Source: Eudoraea sp.
Lineage (GTDB): Bacteria; Bacteroidota; Bacteroidia; Flavobacteriales; Flavobacteriaceae
Assembly: GCA_013042125.1 (NCBI GenBank)
Contig: JABDQS010000311.1
Coordinates: forward strand, 1-11,367
Direction of reading: 5' to 3'
Length of the DNA: 11,367 nt
Positions 1-7,134 of this stretch are shown piece by piece. The position numbers were made by a program, and so were the translations under genes. The notes beneath the pieces were generated by a model, which saw nothing but the letters and a program-made list of their open reading frames with translations, ran no database searches and was not told where the DNA came from. The first letter of the stretch is position 1, and every line of letters starts with the position of its first letter.

Positions 1-2
1 AT

Positions 3-647
3 GAATGGGGTATGACCCCTCAAACGGTCAACGCCTACTACAACCCAACCTTAAATGAGATCGTCTTCCCAGCCGCTATACTGCAACCGCCTTTCTTTGA
101 TCTGAATGCTGATGATGCCGTCAATTACGGTGCCATTGGAGCTGTCATAGGTCATGAAATTGGTCATGGTTTTGACGATATGGGCAGTACGTTCGATGGG
201 GATGGTGCCATGCGCAACTGGTGGACAGAAACGGACAAAGAAGAGTTTAAAAAACGCACAAACGCTTTGGTAGAGCAGTACAACACATACGAGGTATTGC
301 CCGATCTTACTATTAATGGCGAATTTACCCTGGGGGAGAATATTGGTGACCTGGGAGGTCTTAGTATAGCTTTAAAGGCCTATAAAATGTCTTTAGAAGA
401 TGCCGAAGGACCTGTCATGGATGGCTTTACAGGAGAACAACGCGTCTTTATTGGATATGCCCAGGCCTGGCGTTCTAAAGCCAGGGATGAAGCCCTGAGG
501 GTTCAGATCAATACTGATCCGCATTCCCCGGCCAAATTCAGAGTAAATGGCATAGTGCGCAACGTACCTGAATTCTATTCGGCTTTTAATGTCAAGGAAA
601 CAGACAGCCTGTACCTGGCGCCTGAAGAAAGGGTGAAGATCTGGTAA
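3..647 (+). CDS. M13 family zinc metallopeptidase (neprilysin/PepO-like), C-terminal part
   Basis: This is the 3' end of a gene that starts before the window; the reading frame is open from base 3 (E-W-G-M-T-P-Q). Family hallmarks are present. NAYYNP, the substrate-backbone-binding NAY/NAF motif, lies at bases 30-47. The zinc motif HEIGH starts at base 153, with two His ligands and the catalytic Glu. GENIGDLGG supplies the third zinc ligand, a Glu at bases 336-338, and the following conserved Asp. The protein ends in V-K-I-W, close to the usual C-terminal tryptophan of M13 enzymes. Family knowledge: M13 enzymes are endopeptidases cutting short peptides on the amino side of hydrophobic residues. 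Bacteroidota versions are about 670-690 residues and are usually periplasmic or lipoproteins, but the N-terminus that would show this lies outside the window. A terminator follows 27 bases after the stop. Family assignment is secure; the natural substrate is unknown. Confidence 0.96.
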   Translation, partial: EWGMTPQTVNAYYNPTLNEIVFPAAILQPPFFDLNADDAVNYGAIGAVIGHEIGHGFDDMGSTFDGDGAMRNWWTETDKEEFKKRTNALVEQYNTYEVLPDLTINGEFTLGENIGDLGGLSIALKAYKMSLEDAEGPVMDGFTGEQRVFIGYAQAWRSKARDEALRVQINTDPHSPAKFRVNGIVRNVPEFYSAFNVKETDSLYLAPEERVKIW

Positions 648-673
648 ACGGATATGAAATAAGTAGAATAAGG

Positions 674-697
674 ACCCTCCTCATGGAGGGTTTTTTT
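674..697 (+). terminator. Intrinsic terminator after the M13 peptidase gene
   Basis: A seven-pair stem (ACCCTCC with GGAGGGT) closes a four-base TCAT loop and runs straight into a T tract. It lies 27 bases downstream of the peptidase stop. Read on the minus strand the same hairpin follows the stop of the convergent small gene, but there it is followed by CCTTATTCT rather than a T run, so it should end that transcript less efficiently. Confidence 0.88.
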
Positions 698-851
698 AGT
701 GGGGTATGGTATGATCTTCTACGCTACCCTGAATAGAATCTGTTGGGGTAAGCGTATCAAATTCTGTACTTCCTTCGTCGTTGGTACAACTCCAGGTACA
801 TATAATAGAAAAGATCACCAATAAGAAATAAATAACGTAGGGACGTTTCAT
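696..851 (-). CDS. Small lipoprotein-like protein of 51 residues, unknown function
   Basis: A complete short reading frame on the minus strand begins at ATG (849-851) and stops at TAA (696-698). The N-terminus is typical of an exported lipoprotein: M-K-R-P, about 14 hydrophobic residues, then T-W-S-C at Cys22. The last 29 residues are acidic and polar (TNDEGSTEFDT and onwards), a common look for small Bacteroidota lipoproteins with no globular domain. Cys18 is a less likely lipidation site. The gene is convergent with the M13 peptidase, and its stop codon overlaps the T tract of that gene's terminator. It is divergent from the hydrolase gene at 974, 122 bases away. I do not recognise the protein. 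Support is the signal-peptide pattern and the absence of any competing gene here; no Shine-Dalgarno site is visible, which is normal for this phylum. Confidence 0.6.
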   Translation of the reverse strand: MKRPYVIYFLLVIFSIICTWSCTNDEGSTEFDTLTPTDSIQGSVEDHTIPH

Positions 852-922
852 AGCTCAATAATTTAGTAGGTATTATTACCGAGTTCGGGATTAATTATAA
901 CGTTTAAAAAACCACTTTGGTA

Positions 923-954
923 TTGGATGCCTATGGCAAAATATGTACCTTTTG
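923..954 (+). promoter_or_regulatory. Candidate Bacteroidota-type promoter for the lipoprotein hydrolase operon
   Basis: TTG at 923-925 is followed after 20 bases by TACCTTTTG at 946-954, close to the TTG / TAnnTTTG pattern of the phylum's main sigma factor; the T run is one base long. The element ends 19 bases before the ATG at 974. If it is the promoter, the longer frame starting at a TTG codon at 917 cannot be translated from this transcript, which supports the start at 974. Confidence 0.35.
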
Positions 955-973
955 TCGAAAATATTCCGACCAA

Positions 974-2710
974 ATGAATTCTAAATACCTTCTAATACCC
1001 CTGTTCTGTATTTCAATTATGGCATGCAAGCAACAGCAACCTTCGATATACACGGCCAATATTCAGATTACCTTCCCAACTTCTGCAAGCGAAGAACCTA
1101 ATGATGGAAGATTGTTGCTGTTATTCTCAAAAACTAATGAACAAGAACCTAGGTTTCAGATAAATGGTGGCCTTACCACTCAGCTTATCTTTGGGATGAA
1201 CGTGGATCAAATGGCACCGGGCGAGTACATATCGTTCGATGATCAGGCACTCGGATACCCTTATTCCTCAATGAGTGAGGTGCCGCCGGGTGAATATTGG
1301 GTGCAAGCCTTGTTGCATGTTTATGAGACATTTAACCTGTCTACAGGGCAAACAGTAAAACTACCCATGGATAATGGGGAAGGACAACAATGGAACCGCT
1401 CGCCCGGAAACTTATATAGCACCCCCGTTAAAATAACCATTTCGGAAAATGGCATTGAACCCCTGGATATTTTGATGGATCAGAAGATACCGCCTATTGA
1501 AGAACCTGAGGACACAGAGTGGATCAAACATATCAAAATAAGATCGGAAAAGCTCTCTGAATTCTGGGGGCGAGACATGTACCTGGGGGCTCATATTCTA
1601 CTGCCAAAAGGGTTTGAGGAGCATCCTGAGGCAAAATACCCGTTAATGATCTTCCATGGGCATTTTCCCGATGATTTCGGCGGTTTTAGAACGCAACCTC
1701 CGGATCCTAACCTGGAACCTAATTATTCCAGCAGATTCAGTCTTGAGGGTTATAATATCATACAGCAGCAGGAGGCCTATGATTTTTATAAACGTTGGAA
1801 TGAACCCGATTTTCCCAGGTTTCTGATTATTGAGATTCAGCATCCTACACCCTATTACGATGATTCCTATGCCGTAAATTCGGCTTCTCAGGGCCCGTAT
1901 GGCGACGCAATTACCTATGAGCTTATTCCGCACATTGAAAAGGAATTTCGCGGTTTAGGTGAAGGCTGGGCACGTTTTCTCTACGGGGGTTCTACCGGAG
2001 GATGGGAGGCCCTGGCTGTACAGGTCATGTATCCTGAGGAATATAATGGGTGTTTTGCGGCCTGCCCGGATCCAATCGATTTCAGAGCGTATTGCCTGAC
2101 CAATATTTATGAAGATGAGAATGCGTATTACTACAAAAGTGATTTTAAGCAGTTGGAAGTGCCCGCACACAGAGACTATCTTGGCCAGATACAAGGCACG
2201 GTAAAAGGGAACAACCATATGGAACTGGTGTTAGGAGACAAGTCGCGCTCCGGTCAGCAGTGGGACATTTGGGAAGCCACCTATTCACCTCAGGGAACGG
2301 ACGGATATCCTCAACGTATCTGGGATAAAATGACAGGGGAGATAGATCACGATGTTGCTGAGTACTGGAAAGAGAACTTTGACCTCCGGTATATCCTGGA
2401 ACGCGATTGGGATAAAGTTGGTGATAAACTAAAGGGTAAGATCCACATATACTGCGGAGATATGGATAATTATTACCTCAACAATGCCGTCTATCTGATG
2501 GAAGATTTCCTTGAGAATACCTCAGATCCCTATTACGACGGAGAAGTACTTTACGGCGACCGTGCTGAACACTGCTGGAATGGAGACCCGGACCAACCTA
2601 ATGCCATTAGCCGACTTCGATATAACAGTATGTATGTGCCAAAGATCATGGAACGTATTGCAAAAAGCGCACCCAAGGGAGCAGATCTAAGCAGTTGGAG
2701 ATATCGGTAA
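974..2710 (+). CDS. Lipoprotein alpha/beta hydrolase (putative esterase, esterase D/Fes-like fold)
   Basis: I start this 578-residue protein at ATG 974, not at the upstream in-frame TTG 917. From 974 the N-terminus is a clean lipoprotein signal (hydrophobic stretch, then I-M-A-C with Cys18), and a promoter-like site overlaps the upstream extension. Residues about 25-190 form an N-terminal region I cannot name, probably beta-rich (it includes GRLLLLFSK). The hydrolase domain follows: HGH at residues 228-230 in the oxyanion region, and GGSTGGW with nucleophile Ser340. Candidate acids are Asp496/Asp498 in CGDMDNYY, and AEHCW gives the likely catalytic His533. The stretch before the elbow, GDAITYELIPHIEKEF, is typical of the putative-esterase family that includes enterochelin esterase and esterase D. 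It probably hydrolyses esters on the cell surface or in the periplasm; the substrate is unknown. The next gene starts 3 bases after the stop, so the two are cotranscribed. Confidence 0.9.
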   Translation: MNSKYLLIPLFCISIMACKQQQPSIYTANIQITFPTSASEEPNDGRLLLLFSKTNEQEPRFQINGGLTTQLIFGMNVDQMAPGEYISFDDQALGYPYSSMSEVPPGEYWVQALLHVYETFNLSTGQTVKLPMDNGEGQQWNRSPGNLYSTPVKITISENGIEPLDILMDQKIPPIEEPEDTEWIKHIKIRSEKLSEFWGRDMYLGAHILLPKGFEEHPEAKYPLMIFHGHFPDDFGGFRTQPPDPNLEPNYSSRFSLEGYNIIQQQEAYDFYKRWNEPDFPRFLIIEIQHPTPYYDDSYAVNSASQGPYGDAITYELIPHIEKEFRGLGEGWARFLYGGSTGGWEALAVQVMYPEEYNGCFAACPDPIDFRAYCLTNIYEDENAYYYKSDFKQLEVPAHRDYLGQIQGTVKGNNHMELVLGDKSRSGQQWDIWEATYSPQGTDGYPQRIWDKMTGEIDHDVAEYWKENFDLRYILERDWDKVGDKLKGKIHIYCGDMDNYYLNNAVYLMEDFLENTSDPYYDGEVLYGDRAEHCWNGDPDQPNAISRLRYNSMYVPKIMERIAKSAPKGADLSSWRYR

Positions 2711-2713
2711 ACA

Positions 2714-3337
2714 ATGAAAAACACCACTAACAGATTTGCCTGGTTCGCATTTGCCACAATGGCCATATCCATTGGGCTATATCCATTGATATACTTCGTA
2801 ATTGACAGAGAATTTGGACTTTTAGCTTCCAAAAGCGACGCTTTATTAGGAAATGTTATCTGGAATACCGGCTTCTATGGACATATCCTTTTCGGCGGGC
2901 TTGCCTTATTAATTGGTTGGGCGCAATTCAGCAAGAAATTCAGAAATAGCAATCTTCAAAGACACAGGGTCATTGGAAAGATCTATATGATCGCGGTTTT
3001 GATCAGTGGTAGCTGTGGGATCTATATAGCGTTTTACGCAACGGGCGGACTAGTTGCATCCATAGGTTTTATTTGTCTGGGTGTTATATGGCTTTACACA
3101 ACTTCCATGGCATACAAAGCTGCCAGAAATAAAGATATAGACCTGCATCAGGGTTTTATGATCTACAGCTATGCACTTTGTTTTGCGGCTGTGACCCTTA
3201 GGATCTGGTTACCCACCCTTACATATTTCCTCGGAGATTTCACCATAGCCTACCGAATAGTAGCCTGGTTATGTTGGGTCCCAAATGTGGTCTTTGCTTT
3301 CTTTTGGGTACGTAGGAAAGGGCTTTTACTGGGATGA
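2714..3337 (+). CDS. DUF2306-type integral membrane protein
   Basis: This 207-residue protein has about six predicted membrane helices (near residues 8-28, 46-66, 86-107, 110-131, 146-166 and 178-199). Conserved-looking polar sites include the His in NTGFYGHILFGG, the RHRVIGK motif between helices two and three, and LHQGFMIYS before helix five. This arrangement, with YRIVAWLCWVPN near the end, matches the DUF2306 family of predicted membrane proteins as I know it. Their function has not been established; the intramembrane histidines would allow cofactor or metal binding, but that is inference. It starts 3 bases after the hydrolase stop and is followed after 40 bases by the aldo/keto reductase, so it sits inside a probable operon. 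The name rests on recalled family patterns, not a search. Confidence 0.82.
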   Translation: MKNTTNRFAWFAFATMAISIGLYPLIYFVIDREFGLLASKSDALLGNVIWNTGFYGHILFGGLALLIGWAQFSKKFRNSNLQRHRVIGKIYMIAVLISGSCGIYIAFYATGGLVASIGFICLGVIWLYTTSMAYKAARNKDIDLHQGFMIYSYALCFAAVTLRIWLPTLTYFLGDFTIAYRIVAWLCWVPNVVFAFFWVRRKGLLLG

Positions 3338-3377
3338 ATCTCACTGAAAATAAAATTTAAACAATAATGGAACTTCT

Positions 3378-4349
3378 ATGAAATACAGGAAATTCGGAAG
3401 AACTAATTGGGATGTAAGTGAAATAGGTTATGGTATGTGGGGAATGGGTGGATGGAAAGAGTCGGATGACCTGCTGTCTTCCCGTTCTCTCGACCTTGCT
3501 GTAGAACATGGTGTTACTTTTTTTGATACGGCATGGGGATATGGTGAAGGTCATAGTGAACGTTTACTGGGTGCACTTGTAAAAAGGCACCCTCAAAAGA
3601 AATTGTACACGGCAAGTAAGATCCCTCCAAGGAATTTTAAATGGCCGGCGAAACCTTCCTATGATTTTGAAGATTCGTATCCATCAGCTCATATTCTGGA
3701 GTATACCCATAAAACTCTAAAGAATCTGAATGTAGAGCAGATAGATCTGATGCAGTTCCATACCTGGGATGACGTTTGGGCGGAAAGAGAAGAATGGCAG
3801 CGTACGGTGGAAGATCTTAAAAACTCAGGAAAGATAGTTGCCATGGGGATCAGTATGAATCGATGGGAACCCGAAAATGGTATAGTCACCCTTAAAACGG
3901 GTTTAATTGATGCAGTGCAGGTTATCTACAATATTTTTGATCAGGCACCTGAAGATGTTTTGTTTCCTTTCTGCGAACAAATGAATATTGGGGTGATCGC
4001 CAGGGTTCCGTTTGATGAAGGAACTCTTACCGGAAACATTACAAAAGAGACCGTATTCCCCGAAGGTGATTGGAGGGGAAGCTATTTTGTTCCAGAAAAC
4101 CTTATTCCCAGTGCTGAAAGGGCAGATCTGCTAAGACCTTTGGTGCCCCAAGGGATGACCATGGCGGAGATGGCCCTCCGTTTCATCCTTAGGAATAAGA
4201 CTGTAAGCACCGTAATACCTGGTATGCGCAAAGAACGAAATGTGCTGTCTAATGTTCAGACAAGTGATGGTAAAAGTCTTTCTCAATCCCTTTTTGAAGA
4301 ACTCAGAAAACATCGCTGGGATAGGAAACCCACGGCCTGGTCACAATAA
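3378..4349 (+). CDS. Aldo/keto reductase
   Basis: The full length of 323 residues is normal for this NADPH-dependent (beta/alpha)8-barrel family, which reduces aldehydes and ketones to alcohols in the cytosol. The N-terminal signature MKYRKFGRTNWDVSEIGYG is present. The catalytic tetrad is complete: Asp50 and Tyr55 in FFDTAWGYG, Lys81 in TASKI and His128 in MQFHTW. GISMN, VQVIYN and the late STVIPGM motif, which contacts the nucleotide phosphate, are also in place. Residues 84-103 form a Trp/Pro/Tyr-rich insertion after Lys81 that probably shapes the substrate pocket. Substrate cannot be read from the sequence. The gene lies 40 bases after the DUF2306 gene and 9 bases before a small membrane protein gene, so it is likely the third gene of the plus-strand operon. 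Confidence 0.95.
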   Translation: MKYRKFGRTNWDVSEIGYGMWGMGGWKESDDLLSSRSLDLAVEHGVTFFDTAWGYGEGHSERLLGALVKRHPQKKLYTASKIPPRNFKWPAKPSYDFEDSYPSAHILEYTHKTLKNLNVEQIDLMQFHTWDDVWAEREEWQRTVEDLKNSGKIVAMGISMNRWEPENGIVTLKTGLIDAVQVIYNIFDQAPEDVLFPFCEQMNIGVIARVPFDEGTLTGNITKETVFPEGDWRGSYFVPENLIPSAERADLLRPLVPQGMTMAEMALRFILRNKTVSTVIPGMRKERNVLSNVQTSDGKSLSQSLFEELRKHRWDRKPTAWSQ

Positions 4350-4358
4350 TTTGAAGAT

Positions 4359-4550
4359 ATGGAATCTAAAAAGTTTATCTCACAGGTGGTCGTTGCCATG
4401 CTTCTGTATATTGTTATTTCATTGATCCTTGAAGGAGATATTTCTGCTGAGATCCTACTAAGGGAGTCCAGGGACGGACTCATTTTTGGATTGGTATATG
4501 GGGTTATTATTTGGATCTGGAATCGCCGGAAAAAAGATAAAACTTCCTGA
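4359..4550 (+). CDS. Small two-helix membrane protein of 63 residues, unknown function
   Basis: This short protein has one hydrophobic helix near residues 8-24 (VVVAMLLYIVISLILEG), an acidic/polar linker of about 14 residues (DISAEILLRESRD), a second helix near 40-53 (LIFGLVYGVIIWIW) and a basic tail NRRKKDKTS. The positive tail suggests a hairpin with both ends in the cytoplasm. It begins 9 bases after the aldo/keto reductase stop, with AAGATATGG around the start, and has the composition of a real membrane protein rather than a chance frame. Small proteins of this shape are common as hypothetical genes in flavobacteria; I know of no assigned role. It closes the probable four-gene operon. Confidence 0.72.
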   Translation: MESKKFISQVVVAMLLYIVISLILEGDISAEILLRESRDGLIFGLVYGVIIWIWNRRKKDKTS

Positions 4551-4565
4551 CCTTATAGAAGACAG

Positions 4566-4599
4566 AACAAAAGAAATATCCCCTGGTTGAAGGGGATAT
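4566..4599 (-). terminator. Intrinsic terminator for the NmrA-type gene
   Basis: A perfect eight-pair inverted repeat, ATATCCCC at 4576-4583 and GGGGATAT at 4592-4599, encloses an eight-base loop. Read on the minus strand it lies about 37 bases past the stop of the NmrA-type gene and is followed by the T-rich tail TTCTTTTGTT. On the plus strand no T run follows, so it is assigned to the minus strand. It may still act weakly on the convergent operon ending at 4550. Confidence 0.7.
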
Positions 4600-4636
4600 A
4601 ATATGCTGCTATTGCGAAGGAAAATTGTCTTACTTC

Positions 4637-5599
4637 TCAGGCTGTTTCCTTTTGCATGGGGATCCGGCCCTTATTCTTTTCTAACCAGGTTTCGAAGCTT
4701 TTTAATTCAGGATTTAATCTGCGGGAAATACTTAGATCTCTGGCCTTACAAAATTCGGTCTCGAATTCTGTATTTATCTGATACATATTGGCAAGGTCAT
4801 CTGCACCCGGGAAATCAAAGGTCCTGAACACTTCCGGAGGAACTGCATTGTAATTCACTTTCTTACCGAATATTTTTGAAAAAGTATCTGCCATTTGTTG
4901 TCCTGTAAGATGTTCTGCAGCGATGCCAACTGTTTTACCCCGGTATGCTTTTTTGGCCTTGAAGATACCCCGGACACATTTACCAATGTCACCAGCGGCT
5001 ATCATCGGCAATTTCTTGTCTGCTATTGGTATGGTGATCGCCAGGTTCCCATCCGGACCTTTTTGTGGTTCCATTCCAAAATAGATGAAGTTATCAAAGA
5101 AGAAGGAGGTGAGTAGTAGTGTATATGGCACCTTACCTCTTTCAAAATAAGCATTTGAAACTCCTTTTCCGTCAAAATGGGGAACTTTGTACTTACCCTG
5201 GAGGGTAGGCATTCTGTCATCGCTCAGGGGAACCCATTTACGGGTATCTTCCAGCGTAGACCAAACAACATGTTGTAAATTGGCCTCACTGGCAGCCTCG
5301 GCCATATTTTTGGCATGGGCCATCTCCTTTTCCGGAGAAAAGTGTTCCCAGAAAAAAGTGACACAAAAGGCTCCATAAGCTCCTGAAAAGGCTTTTATTA
5401 AACTATTCTTGTCAGCAACATCGGCCTCAACCACTTCTACTCCTCTCTTTGCAAATGCTTCTGCTTTCTCCGAATGCTTGTTTCGCGTAATGGCCCTTAC
5501 GGCAAATTCGTGTGAAGGATCATTTAAAAGGGCGGATATAACACCGCCACCCTGGGCACCTGTAGCACCCACAACTGCAATAATCTTTTTGTGTTCCAT
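4637..5599 (-). CDS. NmrA/HSCARG-type NAD(P)-binding Rossmann protein
   Basis: The protein has 320 residues. The N-terminal dinucleotide-binding strand-loop-helix reads KIIAVVGATGAQGGG, with the glycine motif GxxGxxG at residues 11-17. An Arg at position 39 (AITRNK) after the second strand fits binding of the NADP 2'-phosphate, as in HSCARG/NMRAL1. Further family features are EADVADKNSL at the third strand, GAYGAFCVT, and HVVWSTLEDT. The usual catalytic Tyr-x3-Lys of short-chain dehydrogenases is not evident: LQGKYKVPHFDGK gives Tyr and Lys in the spacing seen in the NmrA group. These proteins are atypical short-chain dehydrogenases, some acting as redox sensors and others as quinone or isoflavone reductases; which applies here cannot be told. 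It is monocistronic or last in its unit, with a candidate promoter upstream and a terminator downstream. Confidence 0.92.
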   Translation of the reverse strand: MEHKKIIAVVGATGAQGGGVISALLNDPSHEFAVRAITRNKHSEKAEAFAKRGVEVVEADVADKNSLIKAFSGAYGAFCVTFFWEHFSPEKEMAHAKNMAEAASEANLQHVVWSTLEDTRKWVPLSDDRMPTLQGKYKVPHFDGKGVSNAYFERGKVPYTLLLTSFFFDNFIYFGMEPQKGPDGNLAITIPIADKKLPMIAAGDIGKCVRGIFKAKKAYRGKTVGIAAEHLTGQQMADTFSKIFGKKVNYNAVPPEVFRTFDFPGADDLANMYQINTEFETEFCKARDLSISRRLNPELKSFETWLEKNKGRIPMQKETA

Positions 5600-5629
5600 G
5601 ATTTGATGGTTTGTGATTGATAGTACTCT

Positions 5630-5663
5630 AAAAGGTACAAAAAAAGAAGATTGCTTAAATCAA
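5630..5663 (-). promoter_or_regulatory. Candidate promoter of the NmrA-type gene
   Basis: Reading the minus strand, TTG (5663-5661) is followed after 23 bases by TACCTTTT (5637-5630), about 30 bases before the ATG at 5599. The -7 element matches TAnnTTTG except for its last base, and the spacer is at the long end of the range. The ten bases TGTACCTTTT are identical to those in the candidate promoter at 944-953. The rest of the 112-base spacer up to the VOC gene holds nothing else I can name. Confidence 0.3.
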
Positions 5664-5711
5664 AAAGACACTTATTTTACTCAAAACCAGCAGTTTGGGG
5701 CCTGAATAATA

Positions 5712-6140
5712 TTATTTAGCAAACAACTGTCCCATATCCTTGAAGGCCTTAAATTCTAAGGCATTACCGGCAGGATCCAGAAAGAACATAGTAGCTTGTT
5801 CCCCTACCTCGCCTTCAAACCGTACATAGGGTTCAATAATAAATTCCACGCCTTTTTCTTTGAGTTCTTCCGAAAAACTTTGAAAAGTTTCCCAGGGCAA
5901 GACAACGCCGTAATGAGGAACAGGTACATTTTTCCCGTCAACAGGATTGGTATGCAAGTCTTCTTCTGCTTTGGGCTTGTAGTGAATGACCAATTGATGC
6001 CCGAAGAGATTGAAATCTACCCAGTGATCACTGCTCCTTCCTTCAGAGCAATTAAGCACCTCCCTGTAAAAGGTTCTGCACTCACTGAGGTTGTGTACCG
6101 GGATGGCAATATGAAAAGGAGTTATGGTAGTCATATGCAT
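5712..6140 (-). CDS. VOC superfamily (glyoxalase/dioxygenase-fold) protein
   Basis: This single 142-residue protein has the two beta-alpha-beta-beta-beta repeats of the vicinal oxygen chelate fold. The first repeat begins [22 protein letters not shown] and the second is centred on [12 protein letters not shown]. Likely metal ligands are His10 on the first strand, His76 in VPHYG and Glu129 in ALEFKAF, the His/His/Glu set of metal-dependent members. [13 protein letters not shown] near the end is highly typical. Members include glyoxalase I, extradiol dioxygenases and fosfomycin or bleomycin resistance proteins; the sequence does not decide between them. I keep the first ATG, but a second ATG two codons later (6134) is an equally good start. 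It stands between two other minus-strand genes with gaps of about 86 and 112 bases and is probably transcribed alone or with its upstream neighbour. Confidence 0.93.
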   Translation of the reverse strand: MHMTTITPFHIAIPVHNLSECRTFYREVLNCSEGRSSDHWVDFNLFGHQLVIHYKPKAEEDLHTNPVDGKNVPVPHYGVVLPWETFQSFSEELKEKGVEFIIEPYVRFEGEVGEQATMFFLDPAGNALEFKAFKDMGQLFAK

Positions 6141-6226
6141 TAATTTATGGTAAAATATGAATAAAAGTAATACGCAATCATAAAGGCATTAAAAAACCCT
6201 CTGATTCATCTAAAAGTACATTTTTT

Positions 6227-7066
6227 CTATGATTTCAAATAATCTATGATCTGCTCATTAACATGTTCCTGATGCATGGAATGGCCCAGCCCCTGTGTTT
6301 TAATAAGTTGACTGTTGTTCCAATTGGCGTGTACTTTTTCAGAAGCCCAGAAGGGGGCCACCAGATCTAATTCATCATGGATCAACAATCCGGGGATCGT
6401 AATATTTTTGGCATATTCTGCGGTGGAAAAGTCGTCAATACCAAATCCAAAATGCTTTTTGTAATAGGCGTCCAGGGCCTTAAGTACCCTATTATTAAAT
6501 CCCAGTAGTTCCTGGTACCTTTTCGTCACATCACTAAACTCTGCCGGGGCCCCAATACTTACTACCTTCTTCAATGAATTTTCAGGAAAGAGATACTGAT
6601 GATAGAGGGCGGTCATCCCACCAACAGAATGCCCGATGATATAATCGGGATTGTAACGAGACACAATTGTTTGAGTGCAATCTGTATAGCGCAGTACATT
6701 GAACAAACTTCCTGAAGAATGACCATGTGCAGGAGCATCAAAGGCCAGAACCCCATACCCTTCTCTTTTTAAAAAGCCAATAAGGTTTCGCCATCTAAAG
6801 GAATTACTTTCCCACCCATGGAGCAGGAGAACGGTTTCTCTATCTCCATCCCAGCTGTAGGTTTGTACCTTCATATCGCCAACTGTTATTACTTCATTTT
6901 TTGAATTTTCTAAAAATTGAGATTGTATGGGGAGGATTCTCCCTTTACGCGGGGTACAAAACAAAAGGTAGGCCTTCTCGGCCACTTTTTCCTTCGAAAT
7001 AAGGGCCAAGGCATTAAAATATGAACCATAAATTTTTGGAAGTATGCGCTGAAAGTATTTAGTCAT
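6227..7066 (-). CDS. Alpha/beta hydrolase, cytosolic
   Basis: The protein has 279 residues and no signal peptide. The alpha/beta hydrolase core is complete: LLLHGWESN (oxyanion HG at residues 83-84), FDAPAHGHSSG (residues 109-119), the nucleophile elbow GHSVGG with Ser147, and LIHDELDLVAP, where Asp234 is the likely acid. GLGHSMH supplies His262. A lid region of about 45 residues lies between the sixth strand and the acid (near 175-220). The first 60 residues are a helical extension ahead of the core, with CTPRKGR, seen in several Bacteroidota relatives. This family covers esterases, lipases and peptidases, so the substrate is unknown. The start is supported by a candidate promoter 41 bases upstream and a GGAG 11 bases before the ATG. 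It is read in the same direction as the VOC gene 86 bases downstream. Confidence 0.93.
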   Translation of the reverse strand: MTKYFQRILPKIYGSYFNALALISKEKVAEKAYLLFCTPRKGRILPIQSQFLENSKNEVITVGDMKVQTYSWDGDRETVLLLHGWESNSFRWRNLIGFLKREGYGVLAFDAPAHGHSSGSLFNVLRYTDCTQTIVSRYNPDYIIGHSVGGMTALYHQYLFPENSLKKVVSIGAPAEFSDVTKRYQELLGFNNRVLKALDAYYKKHFGFGIDDFSTAEYAKNITIPGLLIHDELDLVAPFWASEKVHANWNNSQLIKTQGLGHSMHQEHVNEQIIDYLKS

Positions 7067-7106
7067 CGAAATATCTCCATTTGAATAAAATTCTTAATTG
7101 GCACCG

Positions 7107-7134
7107 CAAGTATACGTGCTTTTTGAGAATCCAA
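7107..7134 (-). promoter_or_regulatory. Candidate Bacteroidota-type promoter of the alpha/beta hydrolase
   Basis: On the minus strand, TTG (7134-7132) and TATACTTG (7114-7107) are separated by 17 bases. This is one mismatch from the TTG-N17-TAnnTTTG consensus with ideal spacing. It ends about 40 bases before the ATG at 7066, giving a short leader. It suggests the hydrolase is transcribed separately from the secreted two-domain protein upstream. Confidence 0.45.

Noticed and set aside
917..973. Upstream in-frame extension of the lipoprotein hydrolase from a TTG codon
   Set aside because: It would place 19 polar residues before the lipoprotein signal and overlaps a promoter-like element; ATG 974 gives a clean signal peptide.
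2765..2788. Direct repeat of ATATCCATTG with a 14-base period
   Set aside because: It lies in the first membrane helix coding region, is not in phase with codons and occurs only twice; probably chance.
3367..3381. Four-codon frame ATG-GAA-CTT-CTA-TGA overlapping the aldo/keto reductase ATG
   Set aside because: It could act as a tiny coupling leader, but four codons in a 40-base AT-rich spacer are expected by chance.
6141..6226. Possible terminator (AGAGGG followed by T6 on the minus strand) after the alpha/beta hydrolase
   Set aside because: I could not find a convincing complementary arm for the stem.
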